DNA from: Branchiostoma floridae
Taxonomy: Eukaryota > Chordata > Leptocardii > Amphioxiformes > Branchiostomatidae
DNA length: 64,000 nt
Reading direction: 5' to 3'
Assembly (NCBI RefSeq): GCF_000003815.2
Contig: NC_049992.1
Coordinates: 729,191 to 793,190, forward strand
The notes under the pieces were generated by a model that ran no database searches, was not told the DNA's origin, and was given only the letters and a program-made list of their open reading frames with translations. Made by a program: the position numbers and the translations under genes. This document shows, piece by piece, positions 1 through 19,901 of this stretch; positions within the stretch are counted from its first letter, which is position 1, and the number at the start of each line of letters is the position of its first letter.

Positions 1-514
1 CCGGGTGTTACTGTTTGTGTAGTCGGATGGCTGGAGCAGATGGGAACGAATTGAGTTATGATATATAGGATGGCACATGGTTTTCTGCAGTTCTATATTT
101 AACAGACAGGTGGCATCACTGATCACTGGCACTGTGACACACCAACAACAATTGTCCTATCCAAAAAAAGCACTCTACATCCTTCCCGCCATTTATGATT
201 CGCTGCTACCTGACGTCATCCAACGACTTCCGGATTAGTGCAGCGAGTCATTCATCTGACAAAGGTCGGAGTGTTCGGCCGAAAATTTATGGTGAGTTTC
301 CTTTTGTGTTGGAACAAAGTTTAAACTTTTTCACTACGGAGTTTACCAACACAGATGAGCTTTCATTCGGATAACATGCTACTTTCTTATTCTCGTCAGC
401 CTTATCCAAACCCATCAAAATGATCTTGAGTTATATGAGCGAGCACACAACAGCACCAAAAACAGTACCTCCACAATCTGAGGTGTTTTACTGAGGTAAC
501 AACTCTGTACCCAC

Positions 515-636
515 CTTCTTCGTCCACCCACTTGATGGTGAAGGGTTGGTCCTCGTTAAAGTGGCACATTTCCTTCATGTCTTCCTGTAGCAGGTCTAAG
601 GTCATGTGCTGGTCCCAGTATGTTATCATGATGTCA
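515..636 (-). CDS. PRKCI: Atypical protein kinase C, PB1-domain exon (gene runs off left edge)
   Basis: This 122-nt exon encodes the middle of a PB1 domain: it contains DIMITYWDQ, then EMCHFNEDQPFTIKWVDEEG, which matches the aPKC (PRKCI/PRKCZ) pattern of basic strand followed by an acidic OPCA-type loop. In that family the PB1 domain binds Par6 or p62 and places the kinase in polarity or signalling complexes. The acceptor is a pyrimidine-rich tract ending in CCCCAG before TGACATCATG; the donor is GAAG|GTGGGT. One base on each side completes split codons, as in vertebrate PRKCI exon 2. The kinase exons must lie left of the window; I could not find the short N-terminal exon to the right. PRKCI and PRKCZ cannot be told apart, and cephalochordates may have a single gene. 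Confidence 0.8.
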
Positions 637-1325
637 CTGGGGAGGGGGGAGGAAAATAGAAGGTTTGTTTGTTTGTTGTGTGTTTGTTTGTTGTGTGTTT
701 GTTAAAGTGGCACATTTCCTTCATGTCTTCCTGTAGCAGGTCTAACGTCATGTGCTGGTCCCAGTATGTTATCATGATGTCACTGGGGAGGGGGGAGGAA
801 AATAGAAGGTTTGTTTGTTTGTTGTGTGTTTGTTTGTTGTGTGTTTGTTAAAGTGGCACATTTCCTTCATGTCTTCCTGTAGCAGGTCTAACGTCATGTG
901 CTGGTCCCAGTATGTTATCATGATGTCACTGGGGAGGGGGGAGGAAAATAGAAGGTTTGTTTGTTTGTTGTGTGTTTGTTTGTTGTGTGTTTGTTAAAGT
1001 GGCACATTTCCTTCATCTCCTCCTGTAGCAGGTCTAGCGTCATGTGCTGATCCCAGTACGTTATCATGATGTCACTGGGGAGGGGGAGGAAAATAGATTG
1101 TTTGTTTGTTTGTTTGTTCTGTGTTTGTTAAAGAAAATAAAGTGGCACATTTCCTTCATATCTTCCTGTAGCAGGTCTATTGTCATGTGCTGATCCCAGT
1201 ACGTTATCATGATGTCACTGGGGAGGGGGAAGGAACATAGAAGGTTTGTTTGTTTGTTGTTTGTGTGTTTGTTAAAGTGACACATCTCCTTCATATCTTC
1301 CTGTAGTAGGTCTAACATCATGTGC
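637..1325 (-). repeat. Tandem ~146-bp repeat carrying the acceptor and 5' part of the aPKC PB1 exon
   Basis: Four nearly complete units and one partial unit follow the true exon on its intron side. Each holds an intact-looking splice acceptor, about 80 nt of exon sequence (through codons for EMCHF) and a GTTT-rich tract instead of the rest of the exon. The two units next to the exon are almost identical, so part of the array is young. None of the copies has the exon's 3' end or a donor in the right place. Confidence 0.85.
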
Positions 1326-1565
1326 TGGTCCTTTATGTCGGAAATTATAATTTATAGTTCAACTTATTTTTTTTACTTATTGGTTTTGATGTTCAGCATG
1401 CACAGCCAGGGTTGCCCAACTTTATCCAGAATGACTTCTACCAACTACACAGATGAACTTCCAAGCTATGTCTTGCAAGTCTATGTTTTTTACAGCAGCA
1501 TGGATATAGGCTACCCACCCCCTTATTTCCAGGACATGTTCTTACCCATTATAAGCTTCCATGAC

Positions 1566-1926
1566 TAGGGGTGGGTACTGGTACAGAAAATTCAGGCCCA
1601 GGTCTGGTTCAGGTCTAGAGGATCAGGTCCAGGTCCGGTCCGGACCTGAACCTGGACCTGATTCAGTACGTGAAAACTTGTGAATGGACGATACTGAAAA
1701 CATTGGACCATTTCATTACAAAGACATCTGTTTTGCTCTTGTTATTTTCCTTGACCGGTAAGCCCCAAAACGTGTGAATGACTGATCATATAATCTGTTC
1801 ATTTTCCATTAGGTTCAACATCCGGTCCACCGATTTTTTTCAGGTCCGTTTTTTCTGGACCGGTGTCACTGGACCAATAAGAAAAACTGGTCTTGCACTG
1901 GTACACCGTACCGGTACTCAGCCCTA
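1566..1926. mobile_element. hAT-like non-autonomous DNA transposon (MITE)
   Basis: The ends are inverted (TAGGGGTGGGTACTGGTAC at left, GTACCGGTACTCAGCCCTA at right) and the element is rich in repeated GGTCC/GGACC palindromic words. It is flanked by an 8-bp target duplication, TCCATGAC and GCCATGAC, with one mismatch, as expected for hAT. No transposase reading frame is present. Confidence 0.7.
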
Positions 1927-1934
1927 GCCATGAC

Positions 1935-4515
1935 GCGGACATGTCAGACTTACCCGTTATAAGCCGCCTTGACGCGGACGTGTGGCGAGTCTTCCACGTT
2001 CATGGCTGTTCTCGTAGGCATGTAGAACTGCTCGATAGATCAGGGTCTTCTCACCGCAATGCAGGGGGTCTTCTCACTTCCACACAGGCGTCTTACTGCA
2101 CAGAGGCTTCTCACTGCAACACAGGGGGCCTGCAGATTCACGTACACAAAACAGATAAGGAAAGAAAGTGTTTTGACATAACGCAAGACAATGTTTATAT
2201 TATATATGTCTGGATATTTCCTGGAACATATGGGTATCAATATTTCCCGTAAAATATTTGAATGAAGAGTCCAAATCCAGCTCCAAAAGGGGCCCAAACT
2301 AGCCAGAGTACCATCCTCCGTAGTGACTGGTGGCTCAATACTTTCGCTGATGGTTGGCAAGGTTAGCTGAGGATGGTATTCAGGCTAGGCTAAAACTGCT
2401 CCGGGTCACAGCGGGGTCAATCCTGTTGCTATGTGAATCCCGATTTGCGAATCCTGGTATGAACGCAGACAAAGATGGCCACAAAAAAAAAACGGTGTTA
2501 TTGAGAGTCAGACCTTCTGTCGAATGTCTTGAAAGTTGAGGTTGAATACCAGAATATCTGAAGTGTGCAGACCTCAGAGATACTAACGCATTTGTAAATC
2601 TCCTAAAGGCTAAGATTCACCAAGTCTTTTATGTGTCAGTCTTAAGTTAAGGTACCTGGGGGATTATGACGGCATTAGATACCTTCAAATGAGAATTATG
2701 TATGGACCAAAAAATACACATGAAAACCACCCAGTAAAGTACAACTACAGGCACTGGGTGACCTCCAGCAGACAAGGGTCCAAACTGAAACTCTACAGTT
2801 CCTACCTTACTGAAGACTCTACTCTATACTCTACTCTACAAAAACAAAAGGAATTCCTTCACTAACTTGGGGTATTTCTCACAAAACTGACATTTTGTTC
2901 TTTTCAACCCTGTAACAACATACAACCTGTTAGCACAAACACATTAGATCAACGCTACCACTGCACAATACAGCACCTGGGAAAACCAAGGCTTTTATCA
3001 CATGAAAAGTAACGTTTTTCTTTACAATAAACAAAGAAAAATTGTCCGGATTTTCTGAGTCTGGCAGATGCATGTTGTATATCGTTCGACTGTCAGATAT
3101 ATGATCGATCTAAATTAGTGATAGAAACTGTGTTTACCGTACAGTAAGTGTAATATTCCCAGTCCAGAACTCAGGCGAGCGTTCTACAGAAACCTGTAAG
3201 TCTGCAGTCTCAGCTAAATATCACAGAAAACGTGACATTTTTGCCGATTTTCGAAGGAAATTGTTGAACACTTCACACCCAAACATCCCCGGTACATCCA
3301 AGATGGCGGCGGGATCACACCACGTGATCGATCTGGACCAATCAGAGAACAGATTAACAGATTCCAGAGACGATACAATAAGTAGCTACGAAATAGGGGA
3401 AGGATTTGTTTTTTAAACAAAAATAAAGTGTGACGGAAAAGCGTTCTTAGATATAGTGAAGAAAGAAAAATACATTTCTTATTTACAAGAAGTCTTAATA
3501 ATCATGCATTCATTTTTTTCTACAAAATATCCTTAGTAATTTTGACGAAGTTACCTAATAGCGAATGGACTGTTCCTCCAAAGACAGGAAGTGATCGCCA
3601 TCTGAGGATTTGGACTGACTAAAAACATAGGAATTCCTCTGGTCAAACTCATCTACCTATGGAATTTTTCAATTCCGGCAGTATTTCAGAAACTCACAAC
3701 AAATCAGCGTGGTAATTACTTTCTCCAGGAAGGGTGTGTTTTCAGGGCTATGCACTTGCTTCTCTCAATCTGTCTGTCTGTCTGTCTGTCTGTGTGTGAT
3801 ATTACTCAACAAGTTGTGGCTGGATGTTTTATCAAATTTATGATACAAAGTATTTGGTAAGTAGATCTTGGAGGCCACTTGCACAATGTTTAGCCCTTGG
3901 ATTCTTTCTTTGCCCCCGATAGGAGTCCAATAGATCTGCTTAGATATTAGTGAAGAGATAGCACGGGGTTGGTCCCCCTAGCAGCGTTTCGATTAAATAT
4001 TTAGGACTTGGAGAGAGTATACCATCTATTTCACATAAACTTTTGGGGATTAGAGAGGGACCATTCAGTTGACTAACTCTGGCGGATTGGAGAGGGAACA
4101 TCCATTTGATGTCAGGCTGAGGGTGTGGAGAAAGGGAACATCCATTTCACGTCAGTCTGGAGGCGCGGGGAGGGAAAAGTGAAAAGTGAAAAATGAACTA
4201 CACAGCTGGTTTTACACTGTTTATTTGATAGCAATAGTTGACAAAAAAAAAGAAATGCAAAGTGTACAATATGTTGGGAAAGTCAAAGTAATAATCTACC
4301 ATTTAAACTTGACCAATTGATTACAGCTTAAAAGACTTTTGATCTCAAAGCTCATGTATTTTTTTCTTCATTTTTTTCTTTAATAAAGTGGATTTCTGGG
4401 ACAAGGTGGCCAGGCTTGTGATAGAAAAGCCACAAAAATACACTAAATGTAAAGTTAAGTGAGACCAAAAGACTTTTTATGCAAAGTGTGTAAAACAAAC
4501 ATCAATTTATAACAC
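1935..4515. other. Non-coding stretch upstream of CAPZB; no gene recognised
   Basis: I see no conserved coding exon here. It holds a short run of degenerate repeats around 2040-2130 (TCTTCTCAC and TGCA words), a (TCTG)n tract near 3770, and a CCAAGATGGCGGC motif at about 3299-3311 of the kind found at promoters. The missing first exon of the aPKC gene could lie in this interval, but I could not identify it. Confidence 0.4.
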
Positions 4516-5170
4516 ATCAGTATCTGTATCTATATAGCCGGTATAACCGCCCTTCGGCGTAACACACCAGCTTCGCAGGCACGCGGTGCGGCAGCAGCTG
4601 GTTATATTACACTGAACGATCCGTCAAACCTAACTTCTGCACATCTATCTGCAAGCGTTATTTAAAACTATCCAGAGAAGATACCCCTACTGTGATTGGT
4701 GATAACAAGTTCCACTCTACGATAGTTCTGGGAAAATACGAATTTTTGAACACTTGGTAACTTGGAAGCTTGGTAACTCGGATTGCACAATGCAATATTA
4801 AACACAAACAATTGGGCATGGGACTGTATTTGCAATTCTTTTCCAAGAAACAAGTTATTAAATCAAACTCCATCCAGGAAGATTGGGAACTACAATTTCT
4901 TTTTTTCTTTTGTGTTGAGAGAAATACAACAATGTAACTTCTGTATCTGTATCTGTATCTGTATCTGTATCTGTATCTGTATCTACATAGCCGGTATAAT
5001 CGCCATTCGGCGTAACACACCAGCTTCGCAGGCACGCGGCGCGGCAGCAGCTGGTTTAATATATTACACTGAACGATCCGTCACACGTAACTTTTGCACA
5101 TCTATCTGCAAGCGTTCTTTAAAACTATCCAGAGAAGATGCCCCTACTATTGAACTTGCTCCGAGATAAG
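4516..5170 (-). mobile_element. Two adjacent LINE 3'-end fragments with (TATCTG)n tails
   Basis: Two copies (about 4516-4800 and 4926-5170) carry the same sequence with a TATCTG hexamer tract at one end. On the minus strand they encode the C-terminal end of a non-LTR reverse-transcriptase protein: a motif like SYFPRTIVEWN, then a conserved tail containing LLPHRVPAKLVCYAE, running into the hexamer repeat, which then codes for RYRY. Relatives occur at 44882-45330 and, as a more diverged relative, 49625-49990. All are 5'-truncated. Confidence 0.65.
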
Positions 5171-5579
5171 CATATCAGCGACCTATGCTTTATAATAGAC
5201 ACCCTGTTCTCAAAACAAATGTCGTATACATGTATATTCATTAGCTTGATCGTGGCTAAGCGAAAATGCTAACTACGTAAAGTACTAACTAATGCTAACG
5301 CTAATTATAGAAATCTAAAATACCAGCTAATGGTAACTAAGAAAAATACAAAGCCTCGTTGACGAATCATTAAAAAGGTGCAAAACTTTTATTGGTTCAC
5401 AAACAAGTGTCGAAAACAACCACCGATCCTTTAAATACATCCGCTTAGGAAAAACGCTGCCTCCTTGCAGGTTTGTGTAAAACTGCAGCACCCGACCTGC
5501 TGGCTTGGCGAATACCTCCCGACTTCCATATTTGGCAAAGAGTCGAACTCTGGCCGCTGATTGGTCAGAAGATCACAAG

Positions 5580-5685
5580 GTGCCCGGATGAGCCGCCATC
5601 TTGGACTTGGTGGAAATAGCTGCGGATACCTTCCTCTTCGACTTTTCAACATTTCTCAAGATCTGAAGACTACCAAGACTCCAGA

Positions 5686-5688
<3 letters not shown>
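5580..5688 (+). promoter_or_regulatory. CAPZB: Predicted CAPZB first exon and promoter-proximal region
   Basis: CAPZB exon 2 begins with the second codon, so exon 1 should end in ATG. At 5686-5688 a start codon in good context (CCAGAATGG) is followed directly by a donor, ATG|GTAGGG. A GCCGCCATCTTGG (YY1-like) motif sits about 90 bases upstream. This fits vertebrate CAPZB, where the initiator codon is, as I recall, also split from the rest. The transcription start is not visible, and other ATG|GT sites upstream cannot be excluded. Confidence 0.5.
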
Positions 5689-13671
<7,983 letters not shown>

Positions 13672-14844
13672 GAGTAGAAAGATGTGGCGTTTCGTTGTCA
13701 TTCCGATGTTCTGACTTGTGTTTTAAGTCAGAAGAAGAAGTTCAGGTTCAGTTCAGTCATGCATCTGGTGACACTATGAGTTGAGATAGCTTAAAAATTG
13801 TAAAAGTCTTGGATCAGATTGCAAATCTGACATGTTACTTAACTTGTGTTCGCAAGTAAAAGACGTTAACAGCTTCTTTAGACGCTATTAGATCAGGTTA
13901 AAAATCTGAAACATCAGTTCTCTTGTAAGTTGTAGTGGTCTTCAATATTAAGTAGGCATAGACACTTCTTTTAGATACAGTTTGATCAACCTAGTCTCTG
14001 TCCAGCCATTTCTCAATGATGCCAAATGAAGAAAGATACTGAGCTGTTTATCTGATGATCAATTTGTTATTTTTTTGAGCTAGATCTCTAACCATTCCCT
14101 GTTACTTTGAATTTGAGTTGGTATTGCACTAGTAAGTGTGCCAAGGATCTAGTCAAATACATGTACCACAAGACTCATGCAAAATTAAAACTGACTTTTG
14201 CAGAGAATTACTCAGTAGATTGTTTATTCCTTCAAGTACAGATGTAGTGTAGCTGTTTGTTTGATGCACTTCTGATTCAACTGGAAGTTGTGTCCGATTG
14301 TCCTATGTTTTGAACATGATCTTTGAAAATTTTCCATGGATATGGCCTCTGATACACAGTTAAGGACAAACAGATAGCTTCTATAACACTAGATCTAGTC
14401 ACCAACAAGTTGACCAGTGACCACTTTTAGTGACTATTGAAACTGAACTCCCTTAGCTTGTATTACAGACGGATCTCTCTCTGTGCTTCTAACAAATCCT
14501 TTCTCTTCCAGTTGCAAAATTAATTCAATGACATTTTTTTTTCTCACAGAAGTTTTCCTTTCATTTAATTTGTTTAAAAGGCGTTAATTACATTAACAGC
14601 AGTTTTGTTGTGGAGCTTTTAATTGCTTGTGTCTTTTTCAGGATAGAGTCATAACTCTTGCCTTCATCTTTTATTGTTTAGGTTAATGTTTTGTTTTAAC
14701 TGGTACATGTTGTTTTGGACAATTAGAACTACATGTGTTTGAAACTAGTTCTTTGTATAAACTTATGCCTTTTAGTCCTTTTCTTTTTGTGATGTAATAT
14801 AGCTTTACCTGAAAAGTTACAAATACTTATAAACACTTTGCTGA

Positions 14845-15150
14845 AAGCTTAACATTCAACTTCTTAAACAAGTTCAACTGTAAAATCACCCAAAAAACTC
14901 ACCAAAACTTTCGACTGCACAGCACCAGTCTCTGTCAAAGAATGAACAATCCACTGCTGCCGTGACGTCACGTTATGTAGATAGAACACGTGACTCAGTG
15001 AGCAGTGAATCATAGGTTGCAGGAAGTTAGTGGCAGCAGTGGACTGTTCTTTCCTTGACAGAGGCTGGTGGTGTTCAGTCGAACATTTGGGTGAGTCCAA
15101 AAAAAGACAGTTCAAATATGACTTCTACCAAGACAGATGAACTTTCAAGT
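14845..15150. mobile_element. Second, diverged copy of the CAPZB exon 4 foldback MITE
   Basis: It shares GACAAAG/CTTTGTC-like arms, AACAATCCACTGCTG, CGTGACTCAGTGAGCAGTG and ACTTCTACCAAGACAGATG with the element at 10222-10465. It lies in the long intron or 3' region between the two alternative CAPZB ends. Confidence 0.5.
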
Positions 15151-15604
15151 TAACATTCGTCATTGTTTTCTAATCATTTTGGTGTGTGTAGCTTGTCATG
15201 TTCACAGAGTTAAGCCCAAAAGCAGTTACGCAAGCAACTGGAAATGATTTTGGAAATGGTCAGACGTTTCAGATAGTATCCACCATTTTTCGTCAGTGAC
15301 ACTAAAGAAACTGGTCTTTTATATCCTAACTATGAGTAAAGACAATTTTAGTCTAATAAGAAACATAAAAGTCAAGCTGAAGACAATTTGGATTCCTGAT
15401 AGTGGATATTATCTAAAATGTCTGACCGTTTCCAAAATCATATCCAGTTGCACGAGTAACTGTTTTTTGGCATATCTTATTACCAGTCCTGGATGTCTAA
15501 TCTTCATCAACGTTTCACAGTGTTTAGCTTAACGTTCACGTAACGACGTTGCTAACATTAACCTCTCCTGCTTCTCTCTCTCTCGTTCCCTCGCTCGTGC
15601 GTAG

Positions 15605-15698
15605 GTCTGTGGTGCCGCTGCCAGACCAGAAGCAGCAAGCCTTACTCAGGCAAGACTTGGCCCAGGCGCTAAAGAAACGAGCGGGCGCCGACTCTTAG
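15605..15698 (+). CDS. CAPZB: Alternative terminal exon of CAPZB (beta1-like C terminus)
   Basis: A second exon can replace 13557-13671. It starts at the same phase, with acceptor GTGCGTAG before GTCTGTGG, and encodes SVVPLPDQKQQALLRQDLAQ then ALKKRAGADS and a stop, giving a 276-residue protein. It shares the SVVPL start with the other exon but differs after that. Its KQQALLRQDLAQALKKR pattern resembles vertebrate beta1 (KQEALKNDLVEALKRK), while the upstream exon looks more like beta2. In vertebrates the two isoforms differ only here and are sent to different sites (Z-disc versus cell periphery). Confidence 0.88.
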
Positions 15699-15746
15699 GC
15701 AGCTAACCCCTAAAAACCTCAGTGTGTGCTCCTGTCTGTAGGACCC

Positions 15747-16035
15747 AACGGCAACTTCCCTGTGCAGTTTCCAAAAACGAAAGCAAAGAAAAATAAATAT
15801 ACCAGATCGTCCCCAAAGTTATTTCTCGAGGATAGGAAGAATTTCGTCAAAAAATCAACACTAGACAGTGAAACCAGCTTTTTTTCAGCTGTGCAGTTAA
15901 AAAAAAAGCAAAGAAAATATACCAGATCGTCCCCACAACTATTTCTGCAGGTCTTTGGACTTTCCAAGTTGAGTTGTTACAGAATTTCATCTTAAAATCA
16001 GCACCTGACAGTGAAATGAGCTGTTCTTCTTCTGA
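15747..16035 (+). repeat. Direct duplication in the CAPZB 3' untranslated region
   Basis: About 130 bp occur twice in tandem (about 15750-15885 and 15893-16030). Shared words are AAAGCAAAGAAAA, ATATACCAGATCGTCCCCA and GACAGTGAAA. The copies have diverged by many substitutions, so it is an old event. Confidence 0.75.
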
Positions 16036-16039
16036 AGTC

Positions 16040-17494
16040 CTAGGAATGGCCCCATTAAAATCTTCAGAACGGCAAAAAACTGCCTATTCTGAAGTTTGGC
16101 TATGTATTACTAAACAGTGAAGATGCTCGGTATGATTTTATTAATTACAAGTTTTGATAATCTTAACACTACCAGTATTAGCACTATCAACCATTGGCAT
16201 TTTCTCCAGCATTTGCTTAAAGTTTGACTGAAAAGACAGATTTTCACTTCATGTACTCGAGTATCAGCTATATGACCTCATGGAATGTAATTTCAATGAG
16301 TGAGCTATTTTTCTAAGAGCAGATACAATGTAGGTTGTACAACTGGTAGATTTTGAACCAGCCACTTTCTGTTCCAAGTATACTGCATTACTTTGTTAAA
16401 AAGTGTAATGAAGCAATGAAAATTTTTGCACACTTAATTTAGAAACTTACGAAAGTTTACTAAGATTGTCGCTGTATTGTACGCCTGTGTACTGAATCAC
16501 AGTGGAGTGAGGGATGTCAGAAAACGAGTTGTGCGCTGTAATAGTAGAATGTGAACAAGGAAGGGAAAAGGTTTAAGCATTCATTACCTGGCAAAGGTTG
16601 GACACAGAAGTGGCACTTGGTTGCAGTTAGGAAAAATCAGGTTGCACGTCTTCTTGTTTTAGACCGAAGGCAAAATATGTAGCAACTTTAAAATTTATGA
16701 CTCTAACCTCAAGGGAGTTTAGGTTGCACACTTTGGGTTGTCCTGTTTGGTTGCAGTTTAAAAAAAAAAAACAGGTTGCACAATGCACTTGGTTTTTATA
16801 TCACATTGAAACCACTGCTGTAGTTTGGTTTAAGTGCCATGATTGTGCAATCTGTAACATCATAATGTATTGTAACAAGTAGATATGACAAAAGATTGCC
16901 ACATTTGGGACCACCTATTTTTCAAAACATCGTCAGACAGGGTTTTGGAAACTGCACAGAGGAGGTTGGCTCTAGCTATGATTGAAAAATTTCTAGCCGT
17001 CTTTGCTACGAAATAATTGCTTTAGAAATATGTCTAATGGCGAGGTAAAAAAAATCTATGTAGTAATACTGTGGTGCGACAGGGACAATAGCTTTCAAAA
17101 AATTGGCAGTGTGAACCTTTGTGTTAAACCAAATGATTTTGTAGCCTGTCCGGAAACACATTTACATGCTGTCATACAGAGATTTGTTAGAAGATATATG
17201 AGGCAAAAGCATGATAGATTTATATCTACAGACTTCCATAGCCCTACTGTTCTAAGTGTGACTTTATTAACCCAAATTCTGATGTATTTTTGGAGATTTG
17301 AACTCTTGCCAGTTACAAAAATTACCCTTTTGTAAATGTTTGCATCGCTACAACTCACAGAGTAACATAACACAAGTTGTACAGCCAAGTGCATATCAAC
17401 AAGCATATATACCATTTAAGGGCATAACGTGTATTATAATCTTTCTGCATTTGTGTATCAGCAAATCCCTTTGAGTAATTGTATTTTGTATTGT
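16040..17494. other. Downstream of CAPZB, no gene seen
   Basis: AT-rich sequence with no conserved exon. It contains a repeated GGTTGCAC word around 16600-16780. Reading frames here do not look like known proteins. The CAPZB polyadenylation site is probably in or just before this interval but I cannot fix it. Confidence 0.4.
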
Positions 17495-18046
17495 TAGGCC
17501 ACACCAATTTAGTTCTTTGCTTCCTGGACATTTGGATATGAAAATACAGAAAGCAGACATCTTAAAGCAGGGGGTAGGGAGGAAAACCCAAATATTGCTG
17601 TGTAACACTTCCAGGGCTCAAAATACTACCTGCATATGCAGGTTAGTGCAGGTAAAATTGGAGCTGTGCAGGTATTTCTGGTGTCTACCTGCACCTAACC
17701 TGCACTGGTCCATGTACTGGGTTTTATACATAAATGTCCTATGATGTAGGTGCATGTGGATTGTTATTAGCTGCATTGACTATTGCCACTTATAAAGTAT
17801 AGAAGAAAAAATAGCAATGGTTTCTGAACAATATAAATTCAGAGTGGTGCAGGTAAAATTTGTCAGGTGCAGGTAATTTTCAGCATTACCTGCACCTGTG
17901 CAGGTATGCAGAAAAAAGTATTTTCAGCCCTGACTTAAGTTCACATAGGCATACAACAGTTGCTGATCTTCTAGCTTTGTGTCATTGTTTTTCCATAGTG
18001 TTGTTTAAAAATCCGGGAAGCAAAAAAGTTGTATTGGTGTGGCCTG
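17495..18046. mobile_element. GGCCACACCAATTT-family MITE interrupted by a nested hAT-like element
   Basis: The outer ends are TAGGCCACACCAATTTAG and GTATTGGTGTGGCCTGA. The host element is split by the insertion at 17612-17932, so the outer family was present first. The inner arms TTTGCTTCCTGGA and CCGGGAAGCAAAAAA pair across the insertion. Confidence 0.7.
17612..17932. mobile_element. hAT5-like MITE with GTGCAGGTA repeats, nested copy
   Basis: Ends CAGGGCTCA and TCAGCCCTG; flanked by ACTTC and ACTTA (5-bp duplication, one mismatch). Both subterminal regions are crowded with CTGCACCTG and GTGCAGGTA words, typical of transposase-binding repeats. A better preserved copy is at 33721-34060. Confidence 0.7.
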
Positions 18047-19011
18047 AAACTGCACGGAACATGCTGTAAATTAAATATGGTGACTACTAATTGATTCGAG
18101 AATCTAATTAAAACTTTTGCTGTTTCATTTGTTTGAATACAGAAACTGCAATGGAATGTTCTGCTTGCAATTAATGATTTTGTCGTACGAAATAATGCAT
18201 CAACCAACCAACCAACCTAGCAAACTCGTAGAAAAAGGATTGTACAAGTTCACGTAGTGATGGAATATTAATGTCAAAGCAGGTTTACCAATAGCCCGAT
18301 TAAATCACGCTTATAGCAGCCCGTCCAACATTTGGCTGGCCTCCAAAAGGGGCCAGTTACAGCCTCAGACAGCAGAGTTTGTATTACACAGACAAGTTTA
18401 CCGGTGGCCAACAGTCAGACACGGCTTGGCCGGGTTTTGATACTGGCTTGTGCCAATGGTAAATCTGCTTGGAGATTAATGGGATATAATTATACAGTAA
18501 AGTTATGGCATCGGTGCTAGACTAGGAGAAACTGGGACTACACAGATTACATTTTACCAACACTGTAAACACTACAAACAATGCTCTTTTTCTTTAAAAT
18601 AAAGATGAGACTTTAAAAAGATTAAAAGTGTAATTCAAACATGGTAGACATGTACTGTCCAACTTGAGGGAACATTTACCAGAGTAAATATGCCTTTCTT
18701 TTACAGCATGTTTTACACAGTTGTTGTGACATGAAGTTAATTCTGTTACAAAACTAGGTATACTAAAAAGTATCCTCTGTAAATCAGGCCAGTAATTTTT
18801 TTGATGGGAATATTGGCATGCGTCAAACCAACGTGTGATGGCAATGTAAGGCCTGGTTAGTAGGAAATTTTTGGTTTGTGTTCACTTTGCTACATTTCAA
18901 CTGGGTGGGTTTGTAAATAGAACCATGAAATCAAGGCCAACTTCTTCTGGTGTCACACAGAAGGAACAGTGTTCAGGAGACAAAGTTTTGAAAACAGGAA
19001 GCTTTGGTTAC

Positions 19012-19373
19012 TAAGGCCACACCAATTTAATTTCTTGGTTCACGGATTCGCTCGCTCCTATTTTTTGGGAAAAAAAAATAAAAATAAAAATTACCACTCA
19101 GCAAATTTTCACCATTAATGAAACCATTCACCAACTTTCTAGTGTAGCAAATTGGCCTTTATATCATAAGCTCCTTAAAGTGTGGGTACAGGTGCTGTTA
19201 CTGTACAAAAATAGTGTTTTTGTACTTTTTTCAAGCTGAAAACTTTTTTTCTTTGTGTTTTGGATTAGTCGTTACCTTTACCCCAACCATTTTACAATTT
19301 TTATTTCGCCCTCTCGCTCCATATTTTTTATGAAAAAATCCGTGAACCAAGAAATTAAATTGATGTGGCCTAA
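19012..19373. mobile_element. GGCCACACCAATTT-family MITE
   Basis: Ends TAAGGCCACACCAATTTAAT and AAATTGATGTGGCCTAA with long inverted arms carrying TTCTTGGTTCACGGATTCGC and its partner. No reading frame. A diverged relative follows at about 19692-19901. Confidence 0.75.
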
Positions 19374-19691
19374 CCATACTTTGCCAAACACAAATAGAAA
19401 AAAATCCCCTATTCATGTAAACCTAAAAAAAGTCAGTTGGGGAACATGAATAATTGTAAATATATTCTGCAGATAGAAACAGCAATATGAATGATAGTAG
19501 AGATCCCTGTTATGCGTTTCTTGAGGAAAGACCACGTATGGTTTGGAGCTAGCAGAAAGATAGGAATGTTTCATTGCGATCATGTTAGATCTTGATTTTT
19601 TGTGCTTGTCAGCAAATTCCTTTGGGCATTGACAGTGGCATTGCTTTATTGTGAAGCTCCAAACGCTCTGATCTTTCTAAACCCTCCAGCT

Positions 19692-19901
19692 TGGGCCACA
19701 CCTATTTACTTCGTTGGTTCTCGGACCCAAAAACATTTTTTGGAGAGAACAAAATGAAAAAGGAGATTTTTCATGGAGACAGTATATTCACTATAAGGAA
19801 CTATACAAGGTACATAGTTCCCCACTGTTCTTATGTTGATTTTTGAACGCAGCATTGTTTTTCTTATATCCGAGAATCAACCAATAGAATTGCTGTGGCC
19901 T
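19692..19901. mobile_element. Short diverged relative of the GGCCACACCAATTT MITE
   Basis: It begins TTGGGCCACACCTATTTACT and ends CCAATAGAATTGCTGTGGCC, with inner arms GGTTCTCGGA and TCCGAGAATC. Confidence 0.55.

Noticed and set aside
3214-3420. 68-codon minus-strand frame near the AAGATGGCGGC motif
   Set aside because: Composition and lack of similarity give no support; it may be 5' UTR of an unidentified transcript.
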